A DNA stretch of 64,000 nt from Aequorivita antarctica (GCF_007997155.1 NZ_VORT01000007.1:62001-126000), one strand, 5' to 3'. Counted from the first letter of the stretch, positions 25,032-33,597 are shown. Numbers and translations: made by a program. The notes: a model not told the origin generated them from the sequence alone.

Positions 25032-25156
25032 ATCAATTATGCTTTGTATTTCTTATGGTTACAGATAACTTGTTTATACTCCCAACTTTATTAGTTTTAT
25101 CTCTACAAGGGAGTTGGCTATGCCCAAGTTATTTAAAAATTTCTTTGTACAGTTTC

Positions 25157-25350
25157 CAAATGTAAAACAAACATAAACCCACACATTAGGTAAAACAATA
25201 AGAGAAGATTTTTAAATCGGGGAGAATACCAAATATAAACTTTTTTGCTAAATTGAACCGCTATCTACTTCATTTTTAGTAGATGCCCAAAAAACAAAGC
25301 CGCTCAAAACGGCTTATATTGGTTGGGTTTTTAAAAATTATGGGGTTGAG
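25157..25350 (-). repeat. Array element copy 5 (with terminator part)
   Basis: The hairpin of the promoter-like part has decayed (TTAGGTAAAACAATAA). GGGGAGAATACCAAATATAAAC, CGCTATCTACTTC and GCCG-CTCAAAA-CGGC with TTATGGGGTTGAG remain. It follows the 3' end of the toxin_44-like gene's neighbour region and precedes it on the minus strand in the array order. Confidence 0.85.
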
Positions 25351-25378
25351 CCCTTTTTAGCATTGTTTTGCAACTTAA

Positions 25379-26011
25379 TTAAAAATTATTATATCCTTCA
25401 CGTATCATTTTGCTATCTCCTGCATAATCAAAGCATTTTCCTTTTTTAGAAGTAAAACATTTATCAATAGCAGATTTATATTCCGAGTATGTACTGCTTT
25501 TTAGGCATTTGTCTGATATGAACTGATAAACACCCCCTGCACAAACTGAACCTTCACGTGGATATCCAAAAGCGTTTAAGGCAATACCGTAATTTATATT
25601 TCCCAGCTGTTCGACTGTAAATTCCTTGCCGTTATAAATCACTTTACCACCATTTTTATTGTATTTTTTAAGGTCAGTGTTTTTTAAGTCGCCTTTTCCG
25701 CCTGTCTTGAAATAACCATAGAGAAATTGAATTTGTGTTTCAACATTTCTATAACTATCAAAATCTTTATAATATATAGCAATCACCTTATCAATATTAT
25801 TATTCTTTGAATATTTTGTAATGTCATTTAATATCATTTCTCTATCAACTTTCCATTTATTTTTTAAATCTTTAAAAGTTGATTTTGTTTTTTTGGCAAT
25901 CGAATTAAATTCAGAAGTAACATCGGGAATTGCTTCGTCAGAAGCTTCTATTTTTGTTGGAGAAAAAGAAATTAAAATTGTAGCTACTAGTAATAAAAAT
26001 ACTTTTTTCAT
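25379..26011 (-). CDS. Secreted protein with bacterial toxin 44-like domain
   Basis: 210 residues with a Sec signal peptide (1-23, ending IEAS). The C-terminal ~100 residues resemble the bacterial toxin 44 (Ntox44-like) pattern: VIYNGKEFTVEQLGNINYGIALNAFGY, VCAGGVYQFI, and GDSKMIREGYNNF near the end. Ntox44 domains are tips of polymorphic toxins and are predicted nucleases or related hydrolases. Here the domain sits on a short exported protein without delivery modules, and no immunity gene is evident next to it. It may therefore be a domesticated or housekeeping hydrolase. Five cysteines suggest disulfides. Assignment is by motif order only. Confidence 0.55.
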   Translation of the reverse strand: MKKVFLLLVATILISFSPTKIEASDEAIPDVTSEFNSIAKKTKSTFKDLKNKWKVDREMILNDITKYSKNNNIDKVIAIYYKDFDSYRNVETQIQFLYGYFKTGGKGDLKNTDLKKYNKNGGKVIYNGKEFTVEQLGNINYGIALNAFGYPREGSVCAGGVYQFISDKCLKSSTYSEYKSAIDKCFTSKKGKCFDYAGDSKMIREGYNNF

Positions 26012-26125
26012 TTTGTTTGGTTTTTAGGTTGTACAACTTGTTTATATCGGCTATTTTATTTATTACAAAAATTTCGCATTTAGATATTACGCGAAAATTA
26101 AGATTACTGAAATTGTTTAGATCAA

Positions 26126-26318
26126 TTATAAAACAAACGCAAACCCACCCATTACGGAAAACCGCAATAGCGAGTATTTTAACTGGGGAGAATACCAAAT
26201 ATAAAGTTTTTTACTAATAGAACCGCTATCTATTTCATTTTTAGAAGATAAAAAAACAAATCCGCTCAGAGCTACTTATATTGTTCCGTTTTAAAAAATT
26301 ATGGATTTGGCAACGATT
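26126..26318 (-). repeat. Array element copy 6 (with degenerate terminator part)
   Basis: Full promoter-like part (AAACAAACGCAAACCCACC, TTACGG-AAAA-CCGCAA, GGGGAGAATACCAAATATAAAG). The hairpin is decayed to TCCGCTCAGAGCTACTT, and the end ATTATGGATTTGGCAACG is altered. Confidence 0.83.
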
Positions 26319-26334
26319 TTAAGTTAGTAGCAGA

Positions 26335-27051
26335 TTATTCTTCATTCAGTTTTTTATAGTATTCGTCTTCTGTCAAAAATTCTGCATCCTCAATAAATGT
26401 TTCATTCGCAAAATCATATATTCTTTGTCCGTGTATAAATTCGTAGTCTAATTTCCACAATTTAAAATAATCGTCTCTTGTTATATTTTCCTTAGATTCA
26501 TCTATTCCTAATGGCGGTCGATAAATAACCTTTTCCCCTACAATGTCAGCAAACACAGGAATAGTAAACTCTGAGGGAAATTCGTCCTCGATAACTATCT
26601 TTTCTAAGTTTTGATAAATTGTTGCTAATATTTTTTCAAACGTCTCAACTAATGAAAGTTCTTCAATTTTATATATCACTATTTTTGAATTATAGAGCTC
26701 GATTTTAAATTCACATATTTCAACGCCACTGTGTTTTTCACTGAAGCTTTTGAAAAAGTTAAAAAATGGTTTAAACAAATATTGGTCAAGTTTAGGATCA
26801 ACAACTCTGTCTATTACCTTGCCCGTGAGATAGCCTCCAATCGCAGCAAGATATGTTCTCAAATCAATATTTAGTAAAAACTCAACAACTAGTTCATATG
26901 CCCCACCACCTCTTCCAACGGGTCTTGGTCTAATGAAATAACTATACTCTTTTGATAAATCAGTTTTGAAGTCTTCAATATGAGTAAAGTCTTCGATTTC
27001 AAAGTTTGAAGCAAAAGCGTCATAGCTTATTTTTAATATAGGTTTGTCCAT
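26335..27051 (-). CDS. Hypothetical protein of the cassette array
   Basis: 238 residues, not recognised. A glycine-rich turn (VGRGGGAYELVVEFLL) and a weakly hydrophobic helix (TYLAAIGGYLTGKVIDRVV, ~77-95) suggest membrane association or a buried helix. The rest is acidic alpha/beta with a charged C-terminus (EDAEFLTEDEYYKKLNEE). TTAGTAGCAGATTA at its 3' end matches the complement of TAATTTGCTGCTAA before its start at 12 of 14 positions, so it is one cassette. No paralogue or partner gene in the window. Function unknown. Confidence 0.6.
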   Translation of the reverse strand: MDKPILKISYDAFASNFEIEDFTHIEDFKTDLSKEYSYFIRPRPVGRGGGAYELVVEFLLNIDLRTYLAAIGGYLTGKVIDRVVDPKLDQYLFKPFFNFFKSFSEKHSGVEICEFKIELYNSKIVIYKIEELSLVETFEKILATIYQNLEKIVIEDEFPSEFTIPVFADIVGEKVIYRPPLGIDESKENITRDDYFKLWKLDYEFIHGQRIYDFANETFIEDAEFLTEDEYYKKLNEE

Positions 27052-27167
27052 CGTTTGTCTGTCTTTAATTTGCTGCTAATTTATCTATATCCCCAGCTTT
27101 ATTAGCTTTATCCCATTCATTGGTTTGGCTAACCACAAGTTAATAAAAATTTATCTTTGTGTAGTTT

Positions 27168-27332
27168 CAAATATAAAACAAACTCAAACCCACCCATTAC
27201 GAAAAACCGTAACAACGTGCATTTTAACCGAGGAGAATATCAAATATAACTATTTTGGCGGTTTTAAAAGTCATTGAAGAGCATTACAAATGCAACGATA
27301 AAGTGACACGCTTTTAAAAAGCGCGCCAGTGG
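27168..27332 (-). repeat. Array element copy 7 (variant tail)
   Basis: The promoter-like part (TTACG-AAAAA-CCGTAA, GAGGAGAATATCAAATATAAC) is followed by the variant tail GAAGAGCATTACAAATGC, then GACACGCTTTTAAAAAGCGCGCCAG, as in copies 4 and 8. Confidence 0.85.
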
Positions 27333-27418
27333 AAGGGATTAAAACAAGCAATATTTTATTCCTGCGTATAATATATAAATTAGTACTTTTAAAATATTAA
27401 CTTAATTGTATTTAAATT

Positions 27419-27754
27419 ATGGATGTTTTTGCAGATTATATATTATCGTATAAATCATTATACCTTATAGGACTTGGAGTATATTTAACTTTACTCTTGA
27501 CTTCTATCATTTATAGAATTACCAAACGAAAATGGAAACCAGTCTATGTAGGCATAATTGTTTCTTTAAGTGTTTCTCTTTTTCATTTACAAATGGCTAA
27601 CCTACCTTGGGATTTTTCAAACATATCAAAAGTAATAATTTTAAGTATTATAATATACGGAGCAGCTTTTGCATTAGCGGCTTCAATTGCTGGCATTGTC
27701 AGGACTACTGAAAATCAGGACGAAAGAGATGTTACTTATGGAGATAAAAATTAA
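27419..27754 (+). CDS. Small three-TM membrane protein
   Basis: 111 residues with three hydrophobic segments (~14-34, 42-58, 66-92) and a charged cytoplasmic C-terminus (RTTENQDERDVTYGDKN). One of few plus-strand genes in the array. It converges on the peptidase gene with a 4-base overlap of the two 3' ends. No domain recognised. Its position after the variant-tail repeat and the AT-rich leader without a strong promoter leave regulation open. Confidence 0.6.
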   Translation: MDVFADYILSYKSLYLIGLGVYLTLLLTSIIYRITKRKWKPVYVGIIVSLSVSLFHLQMANLPWDFSNISKVIILSIIIYGAAFALAASIAGIVRTTENQDERDVTYGDKN

Positions 27755-29457
27755 ATTTCTATTGGGTCGAATTTTAGAGATTTACGGAATAAATTAGTAG
27801 TTTCAATCCCTGTAGTTTTTATGACATCCATTAAGTATTCATTATTCTTGACATCATTGCTTGTTTTCATCGCATCCTTAAAGTAATTTTCAAGTAAACT
27901 TTTGAAATCAGTATTGAAGTAAACTATATCCCATCCAAAATGCTTGTAGTTTATATCTGAGGCATCAAACATAATTTTAAAAAGTTTAGAATTTGCTAAA
28001 TAACAATCTGCAACCCAAACATATTTTGGATAAGTCTCTGAGAGTGCATCGGCATGTAGATTATGTTGGTAATCTTTAGATTCAAGTATATATTTTTTTT
28101 CTTTATTTGATCTACTCAAATATATATCCCAATTAATATAATCAAGACCGTCAATAATTAAATCCAACCATACATTTATGATTTCAACGTTTTCTCTTGT
28201 TGCTTCATACGGTAGTCTTATTCTGTCACTTAAGGGCATAATTGAAACGAATGGTGTTGCTAATAATTTTGTCTTTATTCCCTTTTCACTATCCCACCAA
28301 GATGTCGTTAGCTTATTATCTTCTGAATCAAATCGAATTCGCGCAAAAGGCCCAATTTGATCATCGTGGGCATAAAATTGCTGAATGTATTTTGATTTTA
28401 GGTTTAGGGGGAGTTTTTGCTTTGATTTTGTAGCTGATTCCCACCAGCTCTTATTTTTATAACTTTCATATTTGGTGTTTTCTTCCAAGGTTTCTGAATA
28501 ACCAGTTAAAGTTATGGCATGATGATTCTCTTCTTTGCTATTTTTCTTTTTTTTGCCCTCAGGATCAAACTGAAAGCCTAAAATCACGGGTATTCCCATT
28601 TTAAGATAAGCATATAGCATAGCCTTAATTTCCTCTGAAGATAGTTTCTTAAGACTGTATATCTCAGGGTCTAAACCAAAAGTCTCTATAACTCTACAAA
28701 TTTGAAATGGTGTTAATCCTTCTTTGTTTTTCAACTTTCTGTTTGGTGTTCTGACTGAAATTCCTGCCGCATCGGATATTTTTTTTTGATTAGGACGGCT
28801 CGTTTCAAATAAATGAGATAGTCGATGAAATGCAACATAAAGTGCAGATGTGGCACATGCACCAACAATTCTATCTTGCTCTACATATATTAGTGTTTTT
28901 ATAATTTCTTCGTGTCCAAAAAGATTAACCTTGTAATTTTTACGAACAGTGTATTTTCTAAAATAACCATTAACAGGTTTTTTTGTTTGATAAGTTTTGA
29001 GTAATGTCGCTCCAATTATTCCATTTGGAATGGGCCTTTTTACGATATGACCTAAATAACCTTTCCAAATCGCTTCTGAATCTTTATTTTTTGATAATAG
29101 TAATTCAAAGAATTTTATTTGTTCTTCTTTATTATTTTGAATATTTGCTGATACCTTATGTTGAAAAAAATGTATCCGTTGGCAATGTCTCTTATATGAA
29201 CTATATGACATAAAATAATGGTCTCTATAATCTTCTAGATATGAGCGGCTAGTATACTTTTCCTCTACCAGGATCATTCCAGCATTCAGTCCTGGACTAG
29301 ATGATTTATCTCCAGAACCTAAATACTCTAATAAGTATAGAAAATGACGTTTCTTTTTTTCAATATCATCTAAAGTGATAAAGTCGTTTTTAAGAACTCG
29401 CTTTAAATTTTCTTTATTAAATTGACATATATAACAATTATCAGTTAAATTGTTCAT
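27751..29457 (-). CDS. Papain-like (C39/C1-type) cysteine peptidase-domain protein
   Basis: 568 residues. The N-terminal ~200 residues are novel, with a CYICQF pair of cysteines near residue 8 and many charged helices. A papain-like core lies at ~205-400: catalytic Cys in DRIVGACATSALYVAFHRLS, His in ENHHAITLTGYSE, and a third residue in FYAHDDQIGPFARIRFD. IPVILGFQF lies between them, as in C39-like peptidases. The C-terminal ~150 residues are unassigned. Such stand-alone cysteine peptidases occur in defence loci, where they may cut a partner after phage sensing. A small plus-strand ORF lies divergently upstream. Substrate unknown. Confidence 0.65.
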   Translation of the reverse strand: MNNLTDNCYICQFNKENLKRVLKNDFITLDDIEKKKRHFLYLLEYLGSGDKSSSPGLNAGMILVEEKYTSRSYLEDYRDHYFMSYSSYKRHCQRIHFFQHKVSANIQNNKEEQIKFFELLLSKNKDSEAIWKGYLGHIVKRPIPNGIIGATLLKTYQTKKPVNGYFRKYTVRKNYKVNLFGHEEIIKTLIYVEQDRIVGACATSALYVAFHRLSHLFETSRPNQKKISDAAGISVRTPNRKLKNKEGLTPFQICRVIETFGLDPEIYSLKKLSSEEIKAMLYAYLKMGIPVILGFQFDPEGKKKKNSKEENHHAITLTGYSETLEENTKYESYKNKSWWESATKSKQKLPLNLKSKYIQQFYAHDDQIGPFARIRFDSEDNKLTTSWWDSEKGIKTKLLATPFVSIMPLSDRIRLPYEATRENVEIINVWLDLIIDGLDYINWDIYLSRSNKEKKYILESKDYQHNLHADALSETYPKYVWVADCYLANSKLFKIMFDASDINYKHFGWDIVYFNTDFKSLLENYFKDAMKTSNDVKNNEYLMDVIKTTGIETTNLFRKSLKFDPIEI

Positions 29458-29519
29458 AAGATTAAGATTATAATATATTTAGAGATACTTAGTTGATTTT
29501 GTATTTACAATTAATATAG

Positions 29520-29527
29520 TATATTTG
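29520..29527 (+). promoter_or_regulatory. -10-like box upstream of the small plus-strand ORF
   Basis: TATATTTG with TTTTG about 18 bases upstream. It points to the 61-codon ORF at 29599 with a leader of ~65 nt. Confidence 0.45.
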
Positions 29528-29598
29528 TCAAGTTTTAAAAACATGTTATATCTAAATAGTTAGTTAATTATAGCAAATCAAGGTATAATTTTTTATTT

Positions 29599-29784
29599 AT
29601 GAAAGCGAAATTAAATTTAACTCGAGATTCGAAAGGGCATGTTGTTAGTCTTGAGTATGCAGGTTTGAAAAAGCAAAATACTGTAAATCCTATCTACAAA
29701 CGTTCTGTTTCTGAAGCTAAGAAGAGGTCTATTTCTTTTTCTATCGTTGAGGAATCTGTTTTGAAGCGTAAATTTTCTGTGTAA
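29599..29784 (+). CDS. Small basic hypothetical protein
   Basis: 61 residues, rich in Lys/Arg/Ser, with no membrane segment: KAKLNLTRDSKGHVVSLEYAG, then YKRSVSEAKKRSISFSIVEES. A good -10 box 72 bases upstream and a balanced codon composition support a real gene, but it is short. It lies divergently beside the cysteine peptidase gene and could be its partner or substrate; that is only a positional guess. Confidence 0.4.
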   Translation: MKAKLNLTRDSKGHVVSLEYAGLKKQNTVNPIYKRSVSEAKKRSISFSIVEESVLKRKFSV

Positions 29785-29853
29785 TATCTTTCCTATAATG
29801 ACTAAGTCATAAACCAATCCAATTGTGGTAGTTTTCCCTTTGTTAGGTAGTTT

Positions 29854-30020
29854 CCAAATATAAAACAAACATAAACCCACCCATTACGGAAAACCATAAG
29901 AGTGGGCTTTTAAATTGGGGAGAATATCAAAGATACTGATTTGGGTATTGTAGAAATAAAGTGAAGGGCATTACAAATGCAACACCAAATAGGCACGCTT
30001 TCCAAAAGCGCGCCAGTGGG
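29854..30020 (-). repeat. Array element copy 8 (variant tail)
   Basis: AAATATAAAACAAACATAAACC, TTACGG-AAAA-CCATAA, TTGGGGAGAATATCAAAGATAC, then GTGAAGGGCATTACAAATGC and GGCACGCTTTCCAAAAGCG. The following 130 bases to the next gene hold short inverted repeats (GAAAATC...GATTTTC) but no gene. Confidence 0.85.
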
Positions 30021-30152
30021 TCTCGGCTCATAGTTGTGTGGGTTAGCACAACTTTGCAAGTACACACCAAACTGAAAATCCGTGAAGATTTTCAGAAGTA
30101 AGCGAGAACAAGAAATTACTTATAGCCATCTTTGTTGGCAAATGGCTTTCTT

Positions 30153-30794
30153 TCAAAAACATCTTATTTTTTCTGTTTGACAATTATTTTCATTTATATA
30201 AACATTGTAGCTCATTGATGTATTTCGACCATTGGTTATGTAAATTTTATGCCATCCTACTGGCAATATTTTAGTTATTGCCGAATTAGTAGGACAATTA
30301 ACCGAATTAGGATAATATCTATTTAATGAACCTTGATAACTGTCGTTTATGTACACATTTAGTCTACCGCTGCTCGAGCAAGAATTGTAAATTGATATTT
30401 TGCCTTTGTTTTTCCCATAAATGTTGGTTTTCTCAACATAATTATCCCTGTAATGAACTCTATCAACGTACTCCTTTTTTATTTTTGGTGGTAAAGAATG
30501 TAAATATTCGATAGAGTCCGATAGAATTTTAATGTCTTTTCTCAATTCGGTAATGTTTTCTTCTTTCGCAGATACGATTAATTCTAAACTATCATTACTT
30601 CCGTTTAATTGCTTTTCTAAAGTTTTATATCTTTTAAGTTCGTCGCTGGAATTTTTTAGGTCAATTTTTAAAGCATTCAATAGAGTTCTATCTTCATCTA
30701 TTTTTATTCCATAAAAAAAGAGACCTGACACAACCAAGGCAATAAAAATGTACCAAAAAAATGGTTGTTCTAATATTCCTTTATTTTTTGTCAT
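30153..30794 (-). CDS. Membrane-anchored coiled-coil protein of a three-gene cassette
   Basis: 213 residues. One TM segment near 12-30, a coiled coil (~33-105, DRTLLNALKIDLKNSSDELKRYKTLEKQ region), and a cysteine-containing beta-rich C-terminal domain (~125-213: ISIYNSCSSSGRLNVYIND, LPVGWHKIYITNG). The latter looks like a small carbohydrate- or ligand-binding fold. It is the third gene; its start overlaps the preceding stop by four bases (ATGA). All three products have membrane segments and probably form one envelope complex. Not recognised. Confidence 0.6.
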   Translation of the reverse strand: MTKNKGILEQPFFWYIFIALVVSGLFFYGIKIDEDRTLLNALKIDLKNSSDELKRYKTLEKQLNGSNDSLELIVSAKEENITELRKDIKILSDSIEYLHSLPPKIKKEYVDRVHYRDNYVEKTNIYGKNKGKISIYNSCSSSGRLNVYINDSYQGSLNRYYPNSVNCPTNSAITKILPVGWHKIYITNGRNTSMSYNVYINENNCQTEKIRCF

Positions 30795-31180
30795 TCGCTG
30801 TCTGGGTCAAAAAATAGCTTTGATAAACCTATAGGCGCGCTACAAACGAATAGCGTTAATCCAATGGCTAAAACGACTTTTTGAGTTCCTGTGGCATTTC
30901 CTAAAATTAAATCCATATTTCCAGTAAATGAGGTAAATAAGTCATATAAAATAGCTAAAAACCATAGGACTTTTGTGCCGACTGGAATCAACTCTTCAGA
31001 GGGATTTTTTATGATTGGAATAGTTCTTATAAGAAATCCAGCAAGAAGCAATGCAAATCCTATTGAGACAACCAACTGGATTGTTCCTTCGCCAAAAATC
31101 GTGTATGTCCCATATACTGTAGTTACTGTATCCCAAATTGTAACTACTCCGAGTAAAATAATTAGTAATGACCTGTTCAT
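30791..31180 (-). CDS. Four-TM membrane protein of the same cassette
   Basis: 129 residues from the ATG at 31180, chosen because it overlaps the upstream stop (ATGA). A longer in-frame start at 31228 would lie inside the upstream gene. Four hydrophobic segments (SLLIILLGVVTIWDTVTTVYG, IQLVVSIGFALLLAGFLI, VLWFLAILYDLFTSFTG, KVVLAIGLTLFVCSAPIGL). No catalytic motif. Function unknown; translationally coupled on both sides. Confidence 0.65.
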   Translation of the reverse strand: MNRSLLIILLGVVTIWDTVTTVYGTYTIFGEGTIQLVVSIGFALLLAGFLIRTIPIIKNPSEELIPVGTKVLWFLAILYDLFTSFTGNMDLILGNATGTQKVVLAIGLTLFVCSAPIGLSKLFFDPDSE

Positions 31181-31713
31181 TTGTTTAATATTATGATTAG
31201 AACTATAATTATACCTATAATTGTGCAAGCAATAAGAAACAATGAATTGAATTTATACTTTGAAGTCTTTTTCTGACTTTTATGTTTGCTCATCATAAAG
31301 TCATACTCCTTTTTTTTATAATCTTTTTCTGCCAATTCATTTTCTTTTTTTACTTCTGATAACTTTTGGCTTATTTCTTTTAGCTTTTCGTTTATGTTAG
31401 TTAATTCATTCTTTTTGCTCTCAATTTCATTTAGTTTCCTGTTGCTCTCATTTCTAATTTTTTCATTATCGTTTACTAATTGAGTAATTTCATTTGCGTA
31501 TTTCTTTTCCAAAGAATTTAATTGCTCAAATTCATTTTTAAGAGTTTTTAATTTTGTTTTGTGTATATCAATCTTATCTTGATAAATACCTTTTAAATCA
31601 GTTATAATAAAATGATAAATTATAGACTTGTCAGTTTTAGTTTCTTTTGAAATTAAACTAATCAAAGAATCAAGTCTTTTTTTCATTTTGAATCTATTTA
31701 TTTTTTTTCTCAT
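31177..31713 (-). CDS. Coiled-coil protein with C-terminal TM anchor
   Basis: About 178 residues from the ATG at 31713, just after the cassette boundary GTTAGCAACAAGC (31740-31728). The frame stays open upstream to 31806, but that would run through the boundary. A long charged coiled coil (~35-145; KTKLKTLKNEFEQLNSLEKK and similar) ends in one TM helix (FNSLFLIACTIIGIIIVLIII). First gene of the three-gene unit. It looks like a tail-anchored membrane scaffold. Not recognised. Confidence 0.6.
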   Translation of the reverse strand: MRKKINRFKMKKRLDSLISLISKETKTDKSIIYHFIITDLKGIYQDKIDIHKTKLKTLKNEFEQLNSLEKKYANEITQLVNDNEKIRNESNRKLNEIESKKNELTNINEKLKEISQKLSEVKKENELAEKDYKKKEYDFMMSKHKSQKKTSKYKFNSLFLIACTIIGIIIVLIIILNK

Positions 31714-31871
31714 CAATGTCGTTAAGCTTGTTGCTAACTTGTTTATATCGGCTACATTACTTCCTTTATATTCTAATATTGGAAAGCTAACCGCCAATTT
31801 TATCAAATAAACTACTTTAATTTATTTCAAAAAATTCGCATTCATAAATTAATTGCAATTAATTATTTTTA

Positions 31872-32071
31872 AACATAAAACAAACTCAAACCAACCCATT
31901 ACGGAAAACCATAACAGCGTGCATTTTAACCGGGGAGAATACCAAATATAAAGATTTTTACTGAAGGTTTAAGCTATCTATTTTAATTCACCTATGCCCA
32001 AAAAAACAAAACCGCTTTAAGCGACTTATATGGATTCGGTTTATTTAAAAATTATGGGGTTGTGCAACGGT
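31872..32071 (-). repeat. Array element copy 9 (with degenerate terminator part)
   Basis: ATAAAACAAACTCAAACC, TTACGG-AAAA-CCATAA, CGGGGAGAATACCAAATATAAAG, then AGCTATCTATTTT, ACCGCTTTAAGCGACTT and AAATTATGGGGTTGTGCAACGG. The central spacer is diverged. Confidence 0.83.
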
Positions 32072-32244
32072 TAACTTTGTTGTGAATAGTGCATTTTATC
32101 CGTTTGTTCTGTTCATATTACTAATAGTTTGTTAATTATTCTTTTTAGTTTAACCACTTAATTCAACTGATAATCAATTGATTATTATTTTAACAAGATT
32201 TTTTTAATACATTTACACCATTATTAATCTTAAAATTTATCATT

Positions 32245-32358
32245 ATGTCAAGTTTTAGAAGACCCTTTATAGGGAATCATAAAAGTAAACGAACAGGAGT
32301 CTGTAGGCAAACTATTTTTTGGATTAGGACATGGAAGAGAAAATGTAATGATACTTAA
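32245..32358 (+). CDS. Possible 37-residue basic peptide
   Basis: ATG at 32245 opens MSSFRRPFIGNHKSKRTG and closes with TAA at 32358; strongly basic (Arg/Lys ~30 percent) with two cysteines. An AT-rich leader and a weak TACATTTA box lie 25-35 bases upstream. It sits between repeat copy 9 and a variant tail fragment (GAATAGACACGCTTTCC at ~32391), i.e. where a cassette gene would be. It is too short for confidence. Confidence 0.3.
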   Translation: MSSFRRPFIGNHKSKRTGVCRQTIFWIRTWKRKCNDT

Positions 32359-32599
32359 TATTCCTAGTTATAAAGACCCTGTATGCGAATAGAATAGACA
32401 CGCTTTCCACTTCGACTTCGCTCTTTACAGGCGCCAGCGCGCCAGAGGGTATTGCGGTAAGATAATTGAGATCCAAAAAATTAGCTTACAAAGCTATTTT
32501 CTTAATCTTTAATGCTAAAATAGTATTGTCAAATCCCGATAGTTATCGGGATAATAAAGAAAAGTATTGTTTTTTTCCTCAGTTCTTTGTCAGCACCAG
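32359..32599. other. Non-coding stretch with a partial variant repeat tail
   Basis: Contains GACACGCTTTCC followed by CTTCGACTTCG and GGCGCCAGCGCGCCAGAGG (32396-32451), a diverged version of the variant tail of copies 4, 7 and 8. It also has a CCCGAT...ATCGGG hairpin near 32536-32552. No gene seen. Confidence 0.45.
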
Positions 32600-33226
32600 T
32601 TACTTTGCGATATACAATGTGTTACCTTTTTTACTTACTCTTGTTTCAACTTTCTTTTTTGAAAGCAATCTTCTCAAGCTTTCTCTAATTTCTTCAGTTT
32701 GGTAATTTGATAAATTTTCAAATCCGCTTTGTCTTGCTCCCCATTTTCTAATTCGTAAAGCAGAAAACGCCCATTGGTTATATTGCTCAAGAAATTTTAT
32801 TACTAATTCATCAGGGCTATTATCTTCAATTAATCCAATTGGATTTGCAGATAATTTTGATCTTAGTCCATCTATTTGTTTTTGTAAATCAGCTAATTCT
32901 TTCGAATTGTTTTGGGCTTGTCCTTTAACAACATTTTCAAGTTCTATCATTCCAATTTTTTTAATCCTAAATCCCAACTTATTCCAAGGCAAGTTGATAA
33001 TTATTATAGTTAAAACCAGAGCAATAAGTATTGCTGGAAATCCAAACTTTTCAGGGTCAATATATTCTGGGTCACAAAATATTAAGTATACATAAATTCC
33101 AATTATGAGTAATGACACTAATATTGCAGGTATTGTAATTATTAACCTTGTAGATTCAGGCAATTCAAAACTCAAATCTTCGTCCAATTCTGTATCTTGA
33201 AACGGTATTTTTTCTTTATCGTTCAT
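32600..33226 (-). CDS. Two-TM protein with C-terminal winged-helix-like domain
   Basis: 208 residues. Two TM helices (~31-50 and 62-80), a short coiled stretch (QNNSKELADLQKQIDGLRSK) and a C-terminal ~75 residues that look like a small helix-turn-helix or winged helix: WAFSALRIRKWGARQSGFENLSNYQTEEIRESLRRLL, then a basic beta hairpin RVSKKGNTLYIAK. GTCAGCACCAGTTA after the stop and TAATTGGTGCTAAC before the start pair at 12 of 14 positions, defining the cassette. Function unknown; a membrane-tethered DNA- or RNA-binding protein is possible. Confidence 0.6.
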   Translation of the reverse strand: MNDKEKIPFQDTELDEDLSFELPESTRLIITIPAILVSLLIIGIYVYLIFCDPEYIDPEKFGFPAILIALVLTIIIINLPWNKLGFRIKKIGMIELENVVKGQAQNNSKELADLQKQIDGLRSKLSANPIGLIEDNSPDELVIKFLEQYNQWAFSALRIRKWGARQSGFENLSNYQTEEIRESLRRLLSKKKVETRVSKKGNTLYIAK

Positions 33227-33344
33227 TTTTTTAATTGGTGCTAACTTGTTTATATGCGTTACTTGATTTTTTTATATACTTATGGGCTTGCAAAGATCCA
33301 GTTCTTTAAACTGTCTTTTATCCTGCTTATGGTCAATATCTAGT

Positions 33345-33577
33345 TTAAATATAAAACAAACTCAAACCCACCCATTACGGAAAACCGTAACGTGAGCATT
33401 TTAAATGGCCCACCTACGCATAAAGCTTCGGTGGCCAAAGGGGGAGAATACCAAATATAAAGTTTTTTGCTAAATAGAACCGCTATCTATTTAGTTTTTA
33501 AAAGTTACCGCAAAAAACCCATTAAAGCGGCTTATATCGGTTCAGTTTTTATAAAATTATGGGGTTCTGCAACGGTT
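33345..33577 (-). repeat. Array element copy 10 (interrupted by a 34-base hairpin)
   Basis: TTTAAATATAAAACAAACTCAAACC, TTACGG-AAAA-CCGTAA. Then an extra stem-loop TGGCCCACC...GGTGGCCA (33406-33437) splits the element before GGGGGAGAATACCAAATATAAAG. It continues with CGCTATCTATTTAG, a decayed hairpin (CCCATTAAAGCGGC) and TTATGGGGTTCTGCAACGG. Confidence 0.85.
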
Positions 33578-33597
33578 ATCGGTGATGCCAATAGTTT

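Noticed and set aside
29985-30025. attC site of a classical integron in the variant tail
   Set aside because: No GTTRRRY/RYYYAAC core with correct spacing could be fixed within the tail itself; the complementarity found lies around the genes.
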